Origin: Mesostigma viride
Taxonomy: Eukaryota; Streptophyta; Mesostigmatophyceae; Mesostigmatales; Mesostigmataceae
Length of the DNA stretch: 57,783 nucleotides
Assembly (NCBI GenBank): GCA_009746045.1
Contig: RPFO01000253.1
Coordinates: 3,542,636-3,600,418, forward strand
Reading direction: 5' to 3'
Positions 12,201 to 22,433 of this stretch are shown piece by piece. The notes below the pieces were generated by a model. That model had not been told where the DNA came from and searched no databases. It was given only the letters and a program-made list of their open reading frames with translations. The position numbers were made by a program, and so were the translations under genes. The stretch's first letter is position 1; every line of letters begins with the position of its first letter.

Positions 12201-15200
12201 ATGGCGACTGCAACTGTATAACCAAGAAGGAAAGGGACCATTTCCATTAGCAACCTTGATTATTGCCACGAGGATGAGGCAACACTGATGCTACGTACAG
12301 TGGCCGCTGGCAACAGCAAAACGGACAAAATCGCCATGTACTGCACCCGCTGGTAGCGATGCAAGAGAGGAGACTGCAGAAAAGACGGCAGCACAAAGCA
12401 CCAGTACCCAGCCACTGCAAGTCGACAGCGCCATCACAGTGGCCACACGTCAAACCCTTCGCTCGACAAACCCTTCAACTCTCAACGCAACTCTTCGCTC
12501 AACAAACCCTTCAATGCTTCAACTCCCAGCAATGTTGAAAATAACGATACATGGGGTCCCAGACGCAGACGTTTCTCAAGACTCCCTCGGCCCATTACTT
12601 CTCTCAGGAAAGCCACAATTTATTCTGATCCACGATGGAATGAACGTCTCTTGTTGACAGTATTTTCAGCCTTCAGCCTGGAAAACCATGCATGAATGCG
12701 TGTGCCCCTCACCCGCCGCATTCGGCTCCTCCACCTGCTCCCTTGGCAGCGCCAAGGGCTCCAAATACGCGGCCATCGGGGGCGCCTTATACTCGCCCGC
12801 GTATGCCTCCCGCGAGCCGTCCGGCTTCACCAGAAAGAGCGCAGGGAAGCTGGCGCCCGCACCGAACGCTGCCATCAGCGCCTCATCGGACGACTTGGCC
12901 TGGGTGAACCGCATGCGCTTGTGGAATGTGTTGGCCAGTGCTTTGTACAAGGGGGCTGCCTCGTCTTTGGTAGAGAAGAGGAGCGCTACTGGCATCTGCA
13001 ACCAGAAGTATACATTTATGAACAGAGCAGTGGGGAGAACGATGGCTACTGGATAAGAACAATGGCTATTGGATATTATTAGATAAAGAAGCACCGTGAC
13101 CAATAGGACACTTGCAACCACCAAAACACTACAGCTTCACAAGGCTTGGTGTAGCAAAGTGATGAGGTGGAAAACGTAGGGACATAAGAATACGCAACTA
13201 GTATGATGTTCTTAAGCGTTTATCTCATCAGGATCGGAAACTAGAGAAGCAGAAAAACTAGAGAATACGCAACTAGTATGATGTTCTTAAGCGTTTATCT
13301 CATCAGGATCGGCAACTAGAGAAGCAGAAAAACTAGAGAATACGCAACTAGTATGATGTTCTCAGCGTTTATCTCATCAGGATCGGCAACTAGAGAAGCA
13401 GATCGTAGCCAAACATACTGCACAAAGCAGTACACAAATGAGCAAGATGACAAGATTAACCATCCAAAAATACAGATGAGCGACGAGGGGCACAACACAC
13501 CAGAAAAAGGGTACATGCGGCGGCAGACTAAATGGCTGGCTCAGGCTTTTCTTGGTCGAAACAAGCAACTGATATCTCAGGCATGCGCCGGCTGTCTACC
13601 TGACAGGCTTGCATATGACTCTTTGATCGGGGTGGGTGGTAAACAGGGCGATGGGGGGCACAAGGTGAAAAAGGGGGTGTAGGACTCTTACATTGGGTGA
13701 ATGGTTAACAGGATGATAGGCAGCACACAGTCACGAGGGGCAGCACGCGGTGGCGAGGGGCAGCACGCGGTGGCGAGGGGGAGCATACGGGGGGGCTGTA
13801 GGGGTGCACAAAATGACTACATGACACGTGGCAGGATATGCATGAGTGCTGCACGGCAAGAACAAGCCATCTCCCACCCCTGGTGCTCCCAATCCCTTTT
13901 AGCTCTCAGCCCTCAACACTGACCAACTCAAACCGTCTGCCCGCCCGCCTGCCCGCCCGCCTGCCCGCCCGCCTGCCCGCCCGCACACTTACCCACTCCA
14001 ACCGTGTGTCCGCCCGCCCGCCCGCCCGCCCGCCCGCCCGGCCAGCCGCCTGCCCACCCGCCCGCCCGCCCGGCCGCCCGCCTGCCCCCGCCCGCCCCAA
14101 ACCCTCAGTCCCCGCGACCTCCGGGCAGACGCCCGGTTGACAATCCTACCCTTCCTACCCCTATGAGTTTGCCTGTTCCCTTGCGAGTGCACCCCCCTAC
14201 CACTGCAGGTACCCCATCAAAACTAACAGGATTTTGTAGCTGTAGTAAAGCAAGCCTAACCCCTGCAGTAAGGGATGCTGTAGGGGGCTCAAAACAATCC
14301 CCCGCGTCGCTCCGTGACCCCATTGACTTGTTATCATGTGCTATGCAGCGTGGCATGGGAGTACGCGATAGTATACTTGAGTTTGAGCTTACCGCCTGCT
14401 CCTTGGCCGCCTGTGCGAGTGCGGGCCAGCTGTCAGACGTCACCATCTCCACAAGGTCTGGCAGCTTGGAGGACGCAAACTTGGCCAGGGACTTGGCGCT
14501 GATGGAGGGGGTGATGGCGTAGTCGGCCGCGTCCTTGGAGAGCTGTGGGGGCCAGCAGATATACATAATACCATAGTGGCCCTTATATGTGTACGCTTAA
14601 TCGTACGAAGAGTTTTTGGAATTTTTGTTACGTGTACGTAGACTTTGGGGATTTTTTTTTACAGTACGTCGGTATATTGTCGGGTAGATATTTGAGGGTC
14701 CTCTACAGGTATACCCTCTGGAGGGCCCTAATATGTGTATTGACTACCTGAAGGAGATATCTTGGGTTGTACGAGGCCGGAAGGAGTTATTTGGGGGGCA
14801 TGTACGAGGGCGATTCGTACATAATTAAGCGTACTGATATAAGGGCCACTACGGTTGTAACAATTAGGGTGATAAGAAAGGAGTGATGGGGTAGTCGGCC
14901 ACGTCCTTGGAGAGTTGTCGGGGCATACAGATTTACATAATAGTAACAATTAGGGTGATAAGAAAGGAGTGATGGGGTAGTCGGCCACGTCCTTGGAGAG
15001 TTGTCGGGGCATACAGATTTACATAATAGTAACAATTAGGGTGATGAGAAAGGAGTGATGGGGTAGTCGGCCACGTCCTTGGAGAGCTGTGGGGGCAGAC
15101 AGATTTACATAATAGTAACAATTAGGTTGATAAGAAAGGAGTGATGGGGTAGTCGGCCACGTCCTTGGAGAGCTGTGGGGACATACAGATTTACATAATA

Positions 15201-18200
15201 GTAACAATTAGGGTGATGAGAAAGGAGTGATGGGGTAGTCGGCCACGTCCTTGGAGAGCTGTGGGGACATACAGATTTACATAATAGTAACAATTAGGGT
15301 GATGAGAAAGGAGTGATGGGGTAGTCGGCCATGTCCTTGGAGATCTGTGGGGGCAGACAGATTTACATAAAAGTAACAATTAGGGTGATGAGAAAGGAGT
15401 GATGGGGTAGTCGGCCATGTCCTTGGAGAGCTGTGGGGACATACAGATTTACATAATAGTAACAATTAGGGTGATGAGAAAGGAGTGATGGGGTAGTCGG
15501 CCACGTCCTTGGAGATCTGTGGGGGCAGAGAGGGATAGACAATAAGAATAGATAGGGCTATAATACTTTAGGGAAGTACTACTATATAGTGTATACAATA
15601 AGGCGATGGGGTAGTCGGCGCATTTTTGAAGTGCTGCGGGGGCAAATACATATTAGGAATAGCTAGGGTAATGTGAATACAGTGACGGGATAGTCAGCCA
15701 ACTCCTTGCTAAGCAGGGATCTGCAGAACAGACACATGCAAGGACATGAACTGGCATCACACTCAATCAGGTAAATGCAAGGTGGGCTCGACTACTGCCT
15801 GGGTGTTACCATGCGCATGCGGTAAGAATTTTCCTGGGCGGCAGGGGGGACAACTGCACTCCCACAGTCTAATTATTCCCACTTGTCCCTCGCGACCAGG
15901 GGCCGCTGCACACATGTGTGCCTCAAGGCATACAGCCTCGATGAATTCTTCTTAACATCGATAAGATCAGTGCGAGCAACTGTGCCCCGATAATCATTTC
16001 TTCAGAGGTTCACAAGAGATTTAGATTGCGGAAGAAGAGGTGTCGTAGGTAGAAGTGCATGACATCGTCGTAGGTAAAAGTGCATGACATCATCATAGGT
16101 AAAAGTGAATGGGTAAGGAATGCCAAGCTTTCCTGCAGGGTGATTGAGGCGCATGCACGTTGTGGGTGTACGCGCAACAGGTATAAACCCAACAGGGGAC
16201 TGTACATAACGGCGCCACTTACAAAGGCGAGCAAAAAGCCATGCACGCGCATCTCGGGGGTGGAATATCATAATGGGAGCTAGCATTAACTATTGTGTGT
16301 CTGAGGAGAGCAAGAGGAGATGCATGCACATCGTGGGTGTATCATTATACTTGGCAATCATACTAGGTGGGGAATATGAACAGTGGACCTTAATCAAGGT
16401 GACCAAGAACACACTTCATTTATCCTGTGGGTGTTTAGCCTTAGTAAGAGCTGGCAGAGGGCCTGGTCACGCACACACGTTCACTTCGTGGGTGTGCGGC
16501 CGCAATGACTACAACAGACCTTACTTAACATGAGCCAGAACACGCTGGGCTTACTTTGTCGGTATATGGCCATAATAAGAGCTTACAGTGGACCTGGCCA
16601 TCCACACACCTGAATGACCACGGGCATGGCCATGGTTACTTTGTGGGTGTGCAGCCATGATAACTACCACCAATGGGCCTTCCTTCAAATGAGCAAGAAC
16701 ACACCTTGTGGGTATATGGATTCTTCTGGGCCTCCGCGCCATACACCTGCACCGCAACAACCAAGAATAAGGTGTGGACGTGAAAATTCCCATGGCCACA
16801 TGTATACGTGAGCACATAACTGTTCATGCCCAGGGCAAGCTGGTTTATATGGCAGTCAGCACCAAAGCACGCACGACGCGCAAAGGTCCACGAGCCAGAA
16901 CGCGAACGATTTCTCCGGCAGATGGGGGCGTGGCGGCGCCAGCGGCCAACAAAACGGGCGTAAGAAAGATCTCGCTTCGTGAAGGAGAGAGAAGAAGAGC
17001 ACAATCCCCATACACTCATCATCCATTCATTCATGTGCTTATGTGTGGGAAAGTCGCCGGGTACAAACTGTTTGAGTAGGTAACTTCTATTGCTAATTGA
17101 TGCACGACTTAAGAAGGGGAAAGGGATCCCAGCTCTTCTCTCATTGCCACAGGTTTAGCCAATGACTGCTCCCTGGAACTATCAAGCCGGATCAGTTTGG
17201 GTAGGTACTTTGTCCCCCTGATCGATGTTAGACAAGACACAAAGGCGCCATCTCATGCACACAGGTGTCCCATTCAGGCATGCGCGATGTGATGTTTACG
17301 TAGAAGAGAACTGTTCGCCATGCGCACTTTCTCAAGCCAACGCTAGGTGCCCATCCCACCAGGTAAGAAAATTGAAGCTGGTTAGGTGTTTGAGGCTATT
17401 AACAGATAAGGGACGGGCTAATAAATGAAGCAGCCATCGAGATGCGTCTATGGGCAACCTGGCTGTTGCATCATCAGTGTTTTGACATGCGGTGTCGAGT
17501 GGTATGCGATGGCCTTGTCATGACATGCATGCGCGCACACACACACGCACACGCACACACACACGCACACGCACACGCACACGCACACGCACACGCACAC
17601 GCACACGCACACGCACACGCACACGCACACGCACACGCACACGCACACGCACACGCACACGCACACGCACACGCACACGCACACGCACACGCACACGCAC
17701 ACGCACACGCACACGCACACGCACACGCACACGCACACGCACACGCACACGCACACGCACACGCACACGCACACGCACACGCACACGCACACGCACACGC
17801 ACACGCACACGCACACGCACGCAAACAGGAACACGCACACAAACAGGAACACACACACATGAATGACAGAGTTGAATGACACGGCCCTGTGTCTTCCACA
17901 CCTTGATGTCCAGCAGCATCCTTATCCCCTTCTTCTCACCTTGAAGGCTGGCAGTGTTCTTATTCCGCTCGCCGCCACCAGCTTGGGGTTCTTCTCGCAA
18001 TCGACCGCCCCGATCTGCCATGTGACGCAAGGCGGCAAAAAGGTTGCACAAGCATAAAGAGGTTGCTTAGCACAGAGAACGTTTATTCCCATTCCCAGTC
18101 CACCGCGTTGACCTGTGCCATGACCCCATAGCAATCCACCACTGTCGACACAGGTCCACGAGCTGGTTCGCTAGCACAGAGGGTGAGCAAGCTGGTTCGC

Positions 18201-19599
18201 TAGCACAGAGGGGTGAGCAAGCTGGTTCGCTGGCACAGAGGGGTGAGTAAGCTGGTTCGCTGGCACAGAGGGGTGAGCAAGCTGGTTCGCTAGCACAGAG
18301 GGGTGAGCAAGCTGGTTCGCTAGCACAGAGGGGTGAGCAAGCTGGTTCGCTGGCACAGAGGGGTGAGCAAGCTGGTTCGCTAGCACAGAGGGGTGAGCAA
18401 GCTGGTTCGCTAGCACAGAGGGGTGAGCAAGCTGGTTCGCTGGCACAGAGGGGTGAGCAAGCTGGTTCGCTAGCACAGAGGGGCGAGCGAGCTGGTTCGC
18501 TAGCACAGAGGGTGAGCACACTGGTTTGCTAGCACAGAGGAGATGAACGCAGAGGAGAGGCTTGTCACCGTTCACCACGCTGACCCGCGTGTTGCACCGC
18601 CACCGCCACACAGTCAGGTGGCAGCCGCGAGTAGAGATATACAACTAGCTTAGCACGCATGATGCACCGACACACCAACACAAAGGTAAACAGAAGAGAT
18701 CAAAAAAGAGGAATATTCACACAAGAGAGAGAAGGTAACACATGGGAAGCGCGGCTGCCACGTCTGCGTACAGAAAGGACACTTACAACAATGCAAGGGA
18801 AGACGGTCGCCACATGACACAGTACTGAAAATGCACAATTGGGAAGTGCTGGTCTTGCCAGCTCCGTGATTTCTCCTCCCCCCCCTTTGATTGCTAGAGC
18901 ACTGCACCGTACAGAACCTTCTGTACAGTACACCCCTAGACACACGTTTGAGATTCCCAGGTTTAAGATCTTGAGACCCTGAATTTTGGAATTTCAGGTT
19001 TAAGATCGCAGGGCTGGTTTTGGGCAAAAGATCTGTATGTGGGTACAAATGGGCTGATCAGTGGTTATTCTGTACTCAGGTTCACCGCTCAGCTTTAAGA
19101 TCCTACAGCTCTCAACTTCAAGATTGTCATCCCTGGATTCGATCTCAGGTTTCAAATCGCAGCCCTGGGTCGGTCGAACCCCATTCTTAAACATGTGTGT
19201 GTGTGGGGGGGGGGCGCTGAATACGAAATTCCGGAAGCCACGTGTGAGATGGGGGGCGTCATAGGGAAAAGTAAACGGAGAAAAAATGTTCTATTCCCCT
19301 TGGAGCCACCTTACCTTCACAATGCCATCCATATTCTCGGCCAACTTGCGGACCTCGGGAGCCAGCATTGCACAAGGCTGGCAAGATTTGGTGTAAAATT
19401 CTACCATCCAAACGTCGCGGGAAGCGACGACTTTCTCGTGAAATGTCTCGTCAGACAGTTCAACCACGCTGTCATCGTCGGTGTAAAAAGATCCCGCGAT
19501 GTTATCGTCTTCTTCGTCGGCAACCGCTGCCAGAAGCACTGACGTTGCCAAAATGAGTTGCACTGTCAAGAACAATGCTTGCCTGTTAACTCGCTTCAT
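3261..19599 (-). CDS. ER-resident protein disulfide isomerase-like protein, 11 exons, C-terminal KDEL
   Basis: Predicted exons (minus strand): 19599-19315, 18014-17940, 14542-14393, 12995-12713, 11714-11632, 10850-10634, 9021-8756, 7346-7152, 5826-5671, 4280-4065, 3524-3261; 729 codons. All junction phases agree (mostly phase 0; phase 1 after exons 4 and 6). Residues 1-27 are a signal peptide ending ALA-like before an acidic stretch. A thioredoxin fold follows with WMVEFYTKSCQPC at 64-76 and the cis-proline TLPAF near 117. Residues about 150-260, 350-500 and 530-650 look like further thioredoxin folds without a CxxC. The tail is Glu/Lys-rich and ends KDEL, so the protein should be retrieved to the ER lumen and act in disulfide exchange or as a chaperone. 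The first ATG of the frame is at 19659; 19599 was chosen because it places the signal peptide at the N-terminus. Exon 7 uses a GC donor (CAG|GCAAGC). A small exon between exons 2 and 3 could be missing. Not assignable to a named PDI subfamily. Confidence 0.85.
3840..4064. repeat. Partial copies of the exon-10 donor junction inside intron 10
   Basis: The true exon-10 end reads, on the plus strand, ATACCGAATCCAGCCAGCGA (4061-4080). About 110 bp into the intron, CACCGAGTCCAGACAGCGG (about 3953-3971) repeats it, giving a second GACTCG|GTGGGT donor-like site on the gene strand. A third, weaker copy (CACCAGGTGAGTCCAGC) lies near 3872. The rest of the intron is unique sequence. Confidence 0.6.
4281..5670. 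other. Intron 9 of the PDI-like gene
   Basis: It contains degenerate copies of the exon-10 acceptor neighbourhood: GCGTTGGCCATGTGTGCCGC at 4283-4302 recurs as GCGTTGGCCAAGCGTGCTGC near 4631-4650 and more weakly near 4560. At the other end are the donor-derived repeats described at 5565-5680. No open reading frame of note. Confidence 0.5.
5565..5680. repeat. Tandem copies of the exon-9 donor junction
   Basis: On the gene strand, the real junction CTCAAG|GTACGTAACTT is followed by ATCAAG|GTGAGTGACTT, ATCAAG|GCTTGG and ATCAAG|GCGTGAG at spacings of about 30 bp. Units share the block CTTGATCACTCT on the plus strand. The second copy is a better consensus donor than the real one, but reading through to it meets an in-frame TGA. 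Confidence 0.65.
5827..7151. other. Intron 8 of the PDI-like gene
   Basis: Directly downstream of the exon-8 donor on the gene strand (7060-7150) are about two and a half copies of a unit near 42 bp containing TTACCACCCACATCGCG and TTGACCGTACC. The rest shows no gene or recognisable element. Confidence 0.45.
7347..8755. repeat. Intron 7 with a (CACACG)n microsatellite
   Basis: The hexanucleotide array fills about 8472-8735, with internal patches of (CACG)n and (CA)n, and stops about 20 bp from the exon-7 GC donor. The large Ala/His and Cys/Val frames through it are products of the repeat and not genes. The remaining 1.1 kb of intron holds nothing recognisable. Confidence 0.85.
9022..10154. 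repeat. Intron 6, 3' part: (TTTGTG)n followed by (GGT)n
   Basis: About 9046-9210 is a pure (TTTGTG)n array. About 9216-9744 is a (GGT)n array of roughly 530 bp, interrupted only by a few slips near 9511, 9541 and 9726. On the gene strand this is (ACC)n running into (CACAAA)n, which ends about 25 bp before the exon-7 acceptor, so the usual pyrimidine tract is missing. Long Thr, Pro, Val and Gly frames across it are artefacts. Confidence 0.9.
10155..10494 (+). mobile_element. SINE-like retroposon, family C, with target-site duplication
   Basis: Flanked by a 17-bp near-identical duplication, TCACATACCCGCAGGGG (10138-10154) and TCACGTACCCGCAGGGG (10495-10511). It ends in the perfect hairpin CACGTGACACAGTCACGTG (about 10457-10475) and a short AATTAATTAA tail. 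The central part matches 2471-2656. It lies antisense in intron 6 of the PDI-like gene. Confidence 0.85.
10495..10634. repeat. Degenerate repeats of the exon-6 donor junction
   Basis: The exon-6 end on the plus strand is GTCACGTACCGGCAGGGAAT (10625-10644). Related sequences occur at about 10494 (TCACGTACCCGCAGGGGAGC) and 10544 (TCACATGTAACGCCCCGGCAGGGAAG), the latter also repeating the CTGGAAGC of the exon. The SINE at 10155-10494 has inserted into the outermost copy, so its duplicated target is itself a junction copy. Confidence 0.55.
10851..12712. other. Introns 4 and 5 around the small exon 5
   Basis: Apart from exon 5 (11632-11714), this holds a degenerate tandem repeat at about 11990-12205 built from units near 40 bp containing GGATAGCNACTTAATAGCGACNG and GAATAGGAACATAGCCACT. 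No other element recognised. Confidence 0.45.
13191..13400. repeat. Minisatellite of about 77-bp units in intron 3
   Basis: Nearly three copies of a unit that includes GAATACGCAACTAGTATGAT and TTATCTCATCAGGATCGG. Copies are almost identical, so it is recent. Confidence 0.8.
13930..14100. repeat. CCGCCCG-rich low-complexity tract
   Basis: Irregular (CCCGCCTG)n and (CCCGCCCG)n repeats in intron 3. Frames rich in Pro, Ala and Arg here are repeat artefacts. Confidence 0.85.
14569..14856. mobile_element. MITE with ACCNTAGTGGCCC termini
   Basis: Inverted ends: TAGTGGCCCTTATAT then GTACGCTTAAT at the left (about 14575-14612) and ATTAAGCGTAC then ATATAAGGGCCACTA at the right (about 14823-14851). 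It sits exactly between the exon-3 copy of the 86-bp unit and the tandem array, splitting a unit that is continuous in other copies (ACATAATA|GTAACAATT). Its termini resemble those of the MITE at 34103-34458. Confidence 0.7.
14857..15544. repeat. 86-bp minisatellite made from the exon-3 acceptor and exon start
   Basis: Eight copies with period 86 beginning GTAACAATTAGGGTGATGAG (first at 14857). Each carries on the gene strand CACAG|CTCTCCAAGGACGTGGCC or a variant, that is, the acceptor and first codons of exon 3 (LSKDAADYAITP becomes LSKDVADYPITP). The two units nearest the exon have lost the AG (GACAACTCTCC); most others keep CACAG. More diverged single copies lie near 15605 and 15690. Confidence 0.9.
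15545..17535. other. Middle of intron 2, no gene seen
   Basis: It holds two diverged relatives of the 86-bp unit, and a 26-27 bp repeat at about 16030-16110 (GTAGGTAAAAGTGCATGACATC). Between about 16150 and 16720 the motif GTGGGTGT recurs loosely about every 100 bp. No coding region or RNA gene identified. Confidence 0.4.
17536..17822. repeat. (CACACG)n microsatellite in intron 2
   Basis: An almost pure hexanucleotide array of about 285 bp, 120 bp downstream of the exon-2 donor on the gene strand. It is the same motif as in intron 7. Arg/Thr, Ala/His and Cys/Val frames across it are artefacts. Confidence 0.9.
18085..18140 (-). repeat. Duplicate of the exon-2 acceptor and first codons
   Basis: On the gene strand CATGGCACAG|GTCAACGCGGTGGACTGGGA resembles the true exon-2 start CATGGCAG|ATCGGGGCGGTCGATTGCGA. 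The translation VNAVDWE mirrors IGAVDCE. A weaker third relative is near 18565-18600 (VSVVNGDK). These lie upstream of the real exon in intron 1. Confidence 0.55.
18165..18535. repeat. 30-bp minisatellite in intron 1
   Basis: About twelve copies of a 30-bp unit, GGTGAGCAAGCTGGTTCGCT plus AGCACAGAGG, with only T/C and A/G variation. The period is a multiple of three, so long open frames appear on both sides and are not genes. Confidence 0.9.
18540..19314. other. Remainder of intron 1
   Basis: Two similar segments (about 18940-19015 and 19085-19175) share CAGGTTTAAGATCGCAG-type sequence. No gene or mobile element is recognised. Confidence 0.35.
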
Positions 19600-19659
19600 G
19601 GGAGAAAGTCCCGACTCACGACAGTATGAACCGATGTAAATGTAAACCTTACAATGCAA

Positions 19660-22010
19660 ACCCTAGTAATTGTTAAGTAACGCTCGTGAATGCGATGCTC
19701 ACAGTTGCCTTGGCATTAATTTTTTACCATTACGGCTGAAGGACACCGGTCGCACAATACTGTGTCTAGCTACAAAAGCAACGAAAAGTGTGCTTCAGGA
19801 GACAGGAATAATGAGACCAGCTAATGCATTTTGTGCAATCTGAGGGCGTTGCCTTCAACCTTCGTGCAACCTGCCAACCATGACTGCCAGTCTGCCACTG
19901 CTGCCACTTGGAATGCAGGCAAGCGAAAGAAACTTTCTGGAGAATTCGCGCGGAATTCTCAACCACAATGACATCTGTCAACTGTCACCCTTGTTAAAAC
20001 AAGTTAAACAACTATTTCCACATTTCCAGATAAATAGGTGTACGTTTATTCCAAATATACGTTTAAAACCAGGGTTTAAAACAACTATTATGGGAACGCC
20101 CGCGAGCAGACTTCGGAGTTCCATGGGTTCAACAATCAACAACATCATGGCCGTGTGTTGACTTTGACTGGGCTGAGCTAAAAAACGTGCAAGTGTACAT
20201 GAAGCCCGCTGACTCCGCTCATACCATTTTCCCCTCATGTTAGCGCTTATTATAATTACTAATATTAGGCTCTGCGCTGCATGATTGGATGCTTTTTACG
20301 TCTCTTACATCGCTATTGAGGTATATATTGAGATAGCAAAGTATGGTAAATGTGAGGGACCCGAAAATGGGCTTGTTGGGATACATTCTGTGCGGAGACT
20401 GCCCAACCCATTAAGGTCTGCCCAGGACAGTCACGGTGTCTACCTAGTGAGTGATCCGAACAAAAAGAAACGCGGGGTGTCCCCCATGTCACATCCCACT
20501 GGCATAGTCTGCAACCCTGAAGATGCTTCCTGACGTGCACGGTTTGGCCGGTGCCGTTCGGTTCAGTCATGCGTTCATTTGCTCGCTGCGCAGGCGTCCG
20601 CGTTGGCAGTTAGCATCCGTTGCCATGCGTCGTTTCACGGGGCGATGGCCCCCACACCCATCAACAGCCGTACTGACAATCATCAGGTGATTCCTGAAGC
20701 CTAAGAAACGTCAGCTAGCGACTTGATACTCCCTGTTTCCTGCCCCGCACTGCACACCTAAGTCAGGCAGCCCTCACCAACGTATTTCGCCTAGTCTCTT
20801 GGCCTCACATGTTCACGTGATGCACATGTGCACGGAAAGGCTGCGTTTGCTGACTGTACGGCTAGGGACATCAGGTATTCCATCAGCTTGGCGTCAAAGA
20901 GAATGCCACGCTAACATCCCTTTTCTCTGTCCATGGTGAGTGTATGTCATGGCTGTCGGCACTCCTATTCTCCTAAGTACATGATAACTTGTGTCACACC
21001 AGAATGCTAGCTGTGTTTCAGCCCTCTTTTCAGACCAGTTCGTGCCCAGGTTGCATTGACTTGCAAGCGTCATACCTCAGCTCCCTGCCCTATCCATCTT
21101 TGATTAGATCTACGTGGTGCGTATTGCCGAGGCACTAGCAGCAAATAGTCAACTAAATGCTGCCAAGCGCCAGCATATGTCACTAGTTGCACTGCCCACA
21201 CGTACCACAACATGTGCGGGCTGTAGCCGCAGGTGTCGCAGTCATCCCTCTTGCAAATGCTCTTGTCCCAGTTTGGTTAGTGCTTCGCGTTCATCCCTGC
21301 ATGAGACCAAGATAGTTGTGGTAACTGCAAGGGGGTAACGAAATTGGTGCAAACAAGGCTACTAATGACCCACTTGAGATGACGGAAAAGCAGTGCGACA
21401 ACAAAGAAAAGGTAGCAACAAAAAAGTCTCAGAAACATGACTGGCGGGAACAATAATTGTGATATCGGGAATAACAATTCGCTGCAGTGTGGAGATGTAG
21501 AAATGGGCTTTCCCGCTTTTTTTGTGGTCGCAGGTAAAAGCTGGCCGATACTTCCGCGCTTTTGCGATTTTCCAAGCTAGCTTAAGCTTAAGCAATACCG
21601 CGACAAAATAGATACTTGCAAAATCGCGTTGAAGTTATACATCGATTGCGACATTTCCAGCCGAATGTGATGAACCATATCAAGTCAATCTGGACAACAT
21701 ATTGTGTGCAATGCGCGTTTATGTCATACCTGCCTCGCTAGTTGATGCGTGCGGACGCACCACATTTTGCGGCGAGTTGTGGACAATAATTAAGCTATAT
21801 AATTTTCCATTTAGAACTTTCTTCCCTTTCAATTGATACTTTCTTACTTTTTCTTTTAGCCCCTTTCGCGCGTGCGTGTTCTAGCTCCGGCATTTTCCTT
21901 CTTAGTCGTGTGTTCTCCATCAACCTTTTTGGTTTGTTACCATCTGTCTATATTATTCTATATTATATATAGCCATATGCCCCTTCTAGCTAGCTCCGGG
22001 ATATACATGT
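19660..22010. other. Intergenic stretch without recognised genes
   Basis: It begins with the 5' flank of the PDI-like gene and should include its promoter; no TATA-type element stands out. Frames are short and broken. No repeats of the local families were recognised until the retroposon end at 22011. Confidence 0.45.
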
Positions 22011-22071
22011 GCTACATGTACTCCCAACGGAGTTATGTTCCTAATTAGTTAATTAATTGATTAATTAATTA
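22011..22071 (+). mobile_element. 3' end and (TTAA)n tail of a retroposon, interrupted by element A
   Basis: GTGCTACATGTACTCCCAACGGAGTTATG is the conserved 3' end of the ORF1 retroposon family (split here by its ACTCC-CAAC-GGAGT hairpin), followed by a tail of TTAATTAATTGATTAATTAA. Transposon A begins at the last TTAA, and the tail resumes as TTAACTAATTAATGG after transposon B (31313). Confidence 0.75.
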
Positions 22072-22433
22072 TTAAGGGGACGGGACACCCCCGAATTTTT
22101 TGGCGCCAAAAAATTCGCGCCGGAGCCGAAGGTCACAAATTTCACGTGCACGGTGCGCGCACCCCTTGCGGAAGTGGCCATATGGCGACTGCGTTCAGGC
22201 GAAACTACCACACTAGGGCAGGCGAAATGCAAAAATTTTACTCGAATCTAAAAGGAGATGAGTTTATGATGTTAGTTTGTGGCGGAAATCAGCTGGTTTA
22301 CAATATCGCTGTACGTTGTTTTTTTATGCCATCGGCATGGGGGGTAATCTGAATTTTTTGGTCGCGCGGAATGAAATAGAATTCATGTTAGCGGCTGTAA
22401 AATAGCGGTTTTGGGGGCTGTTCTGACCTTGAA

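Noticed and set aside
14787-15465. CRISPR-like array of repeated units of 86 bp
   Set aside because: Units are contiguous, lack unique spacers, and derive from an exon edge. The context is eukaryotic.
18171-18519. CRISPR-like 30-bp repeats
   Set aside because: Pure tandem repeat with no spacers: a minisatellite.
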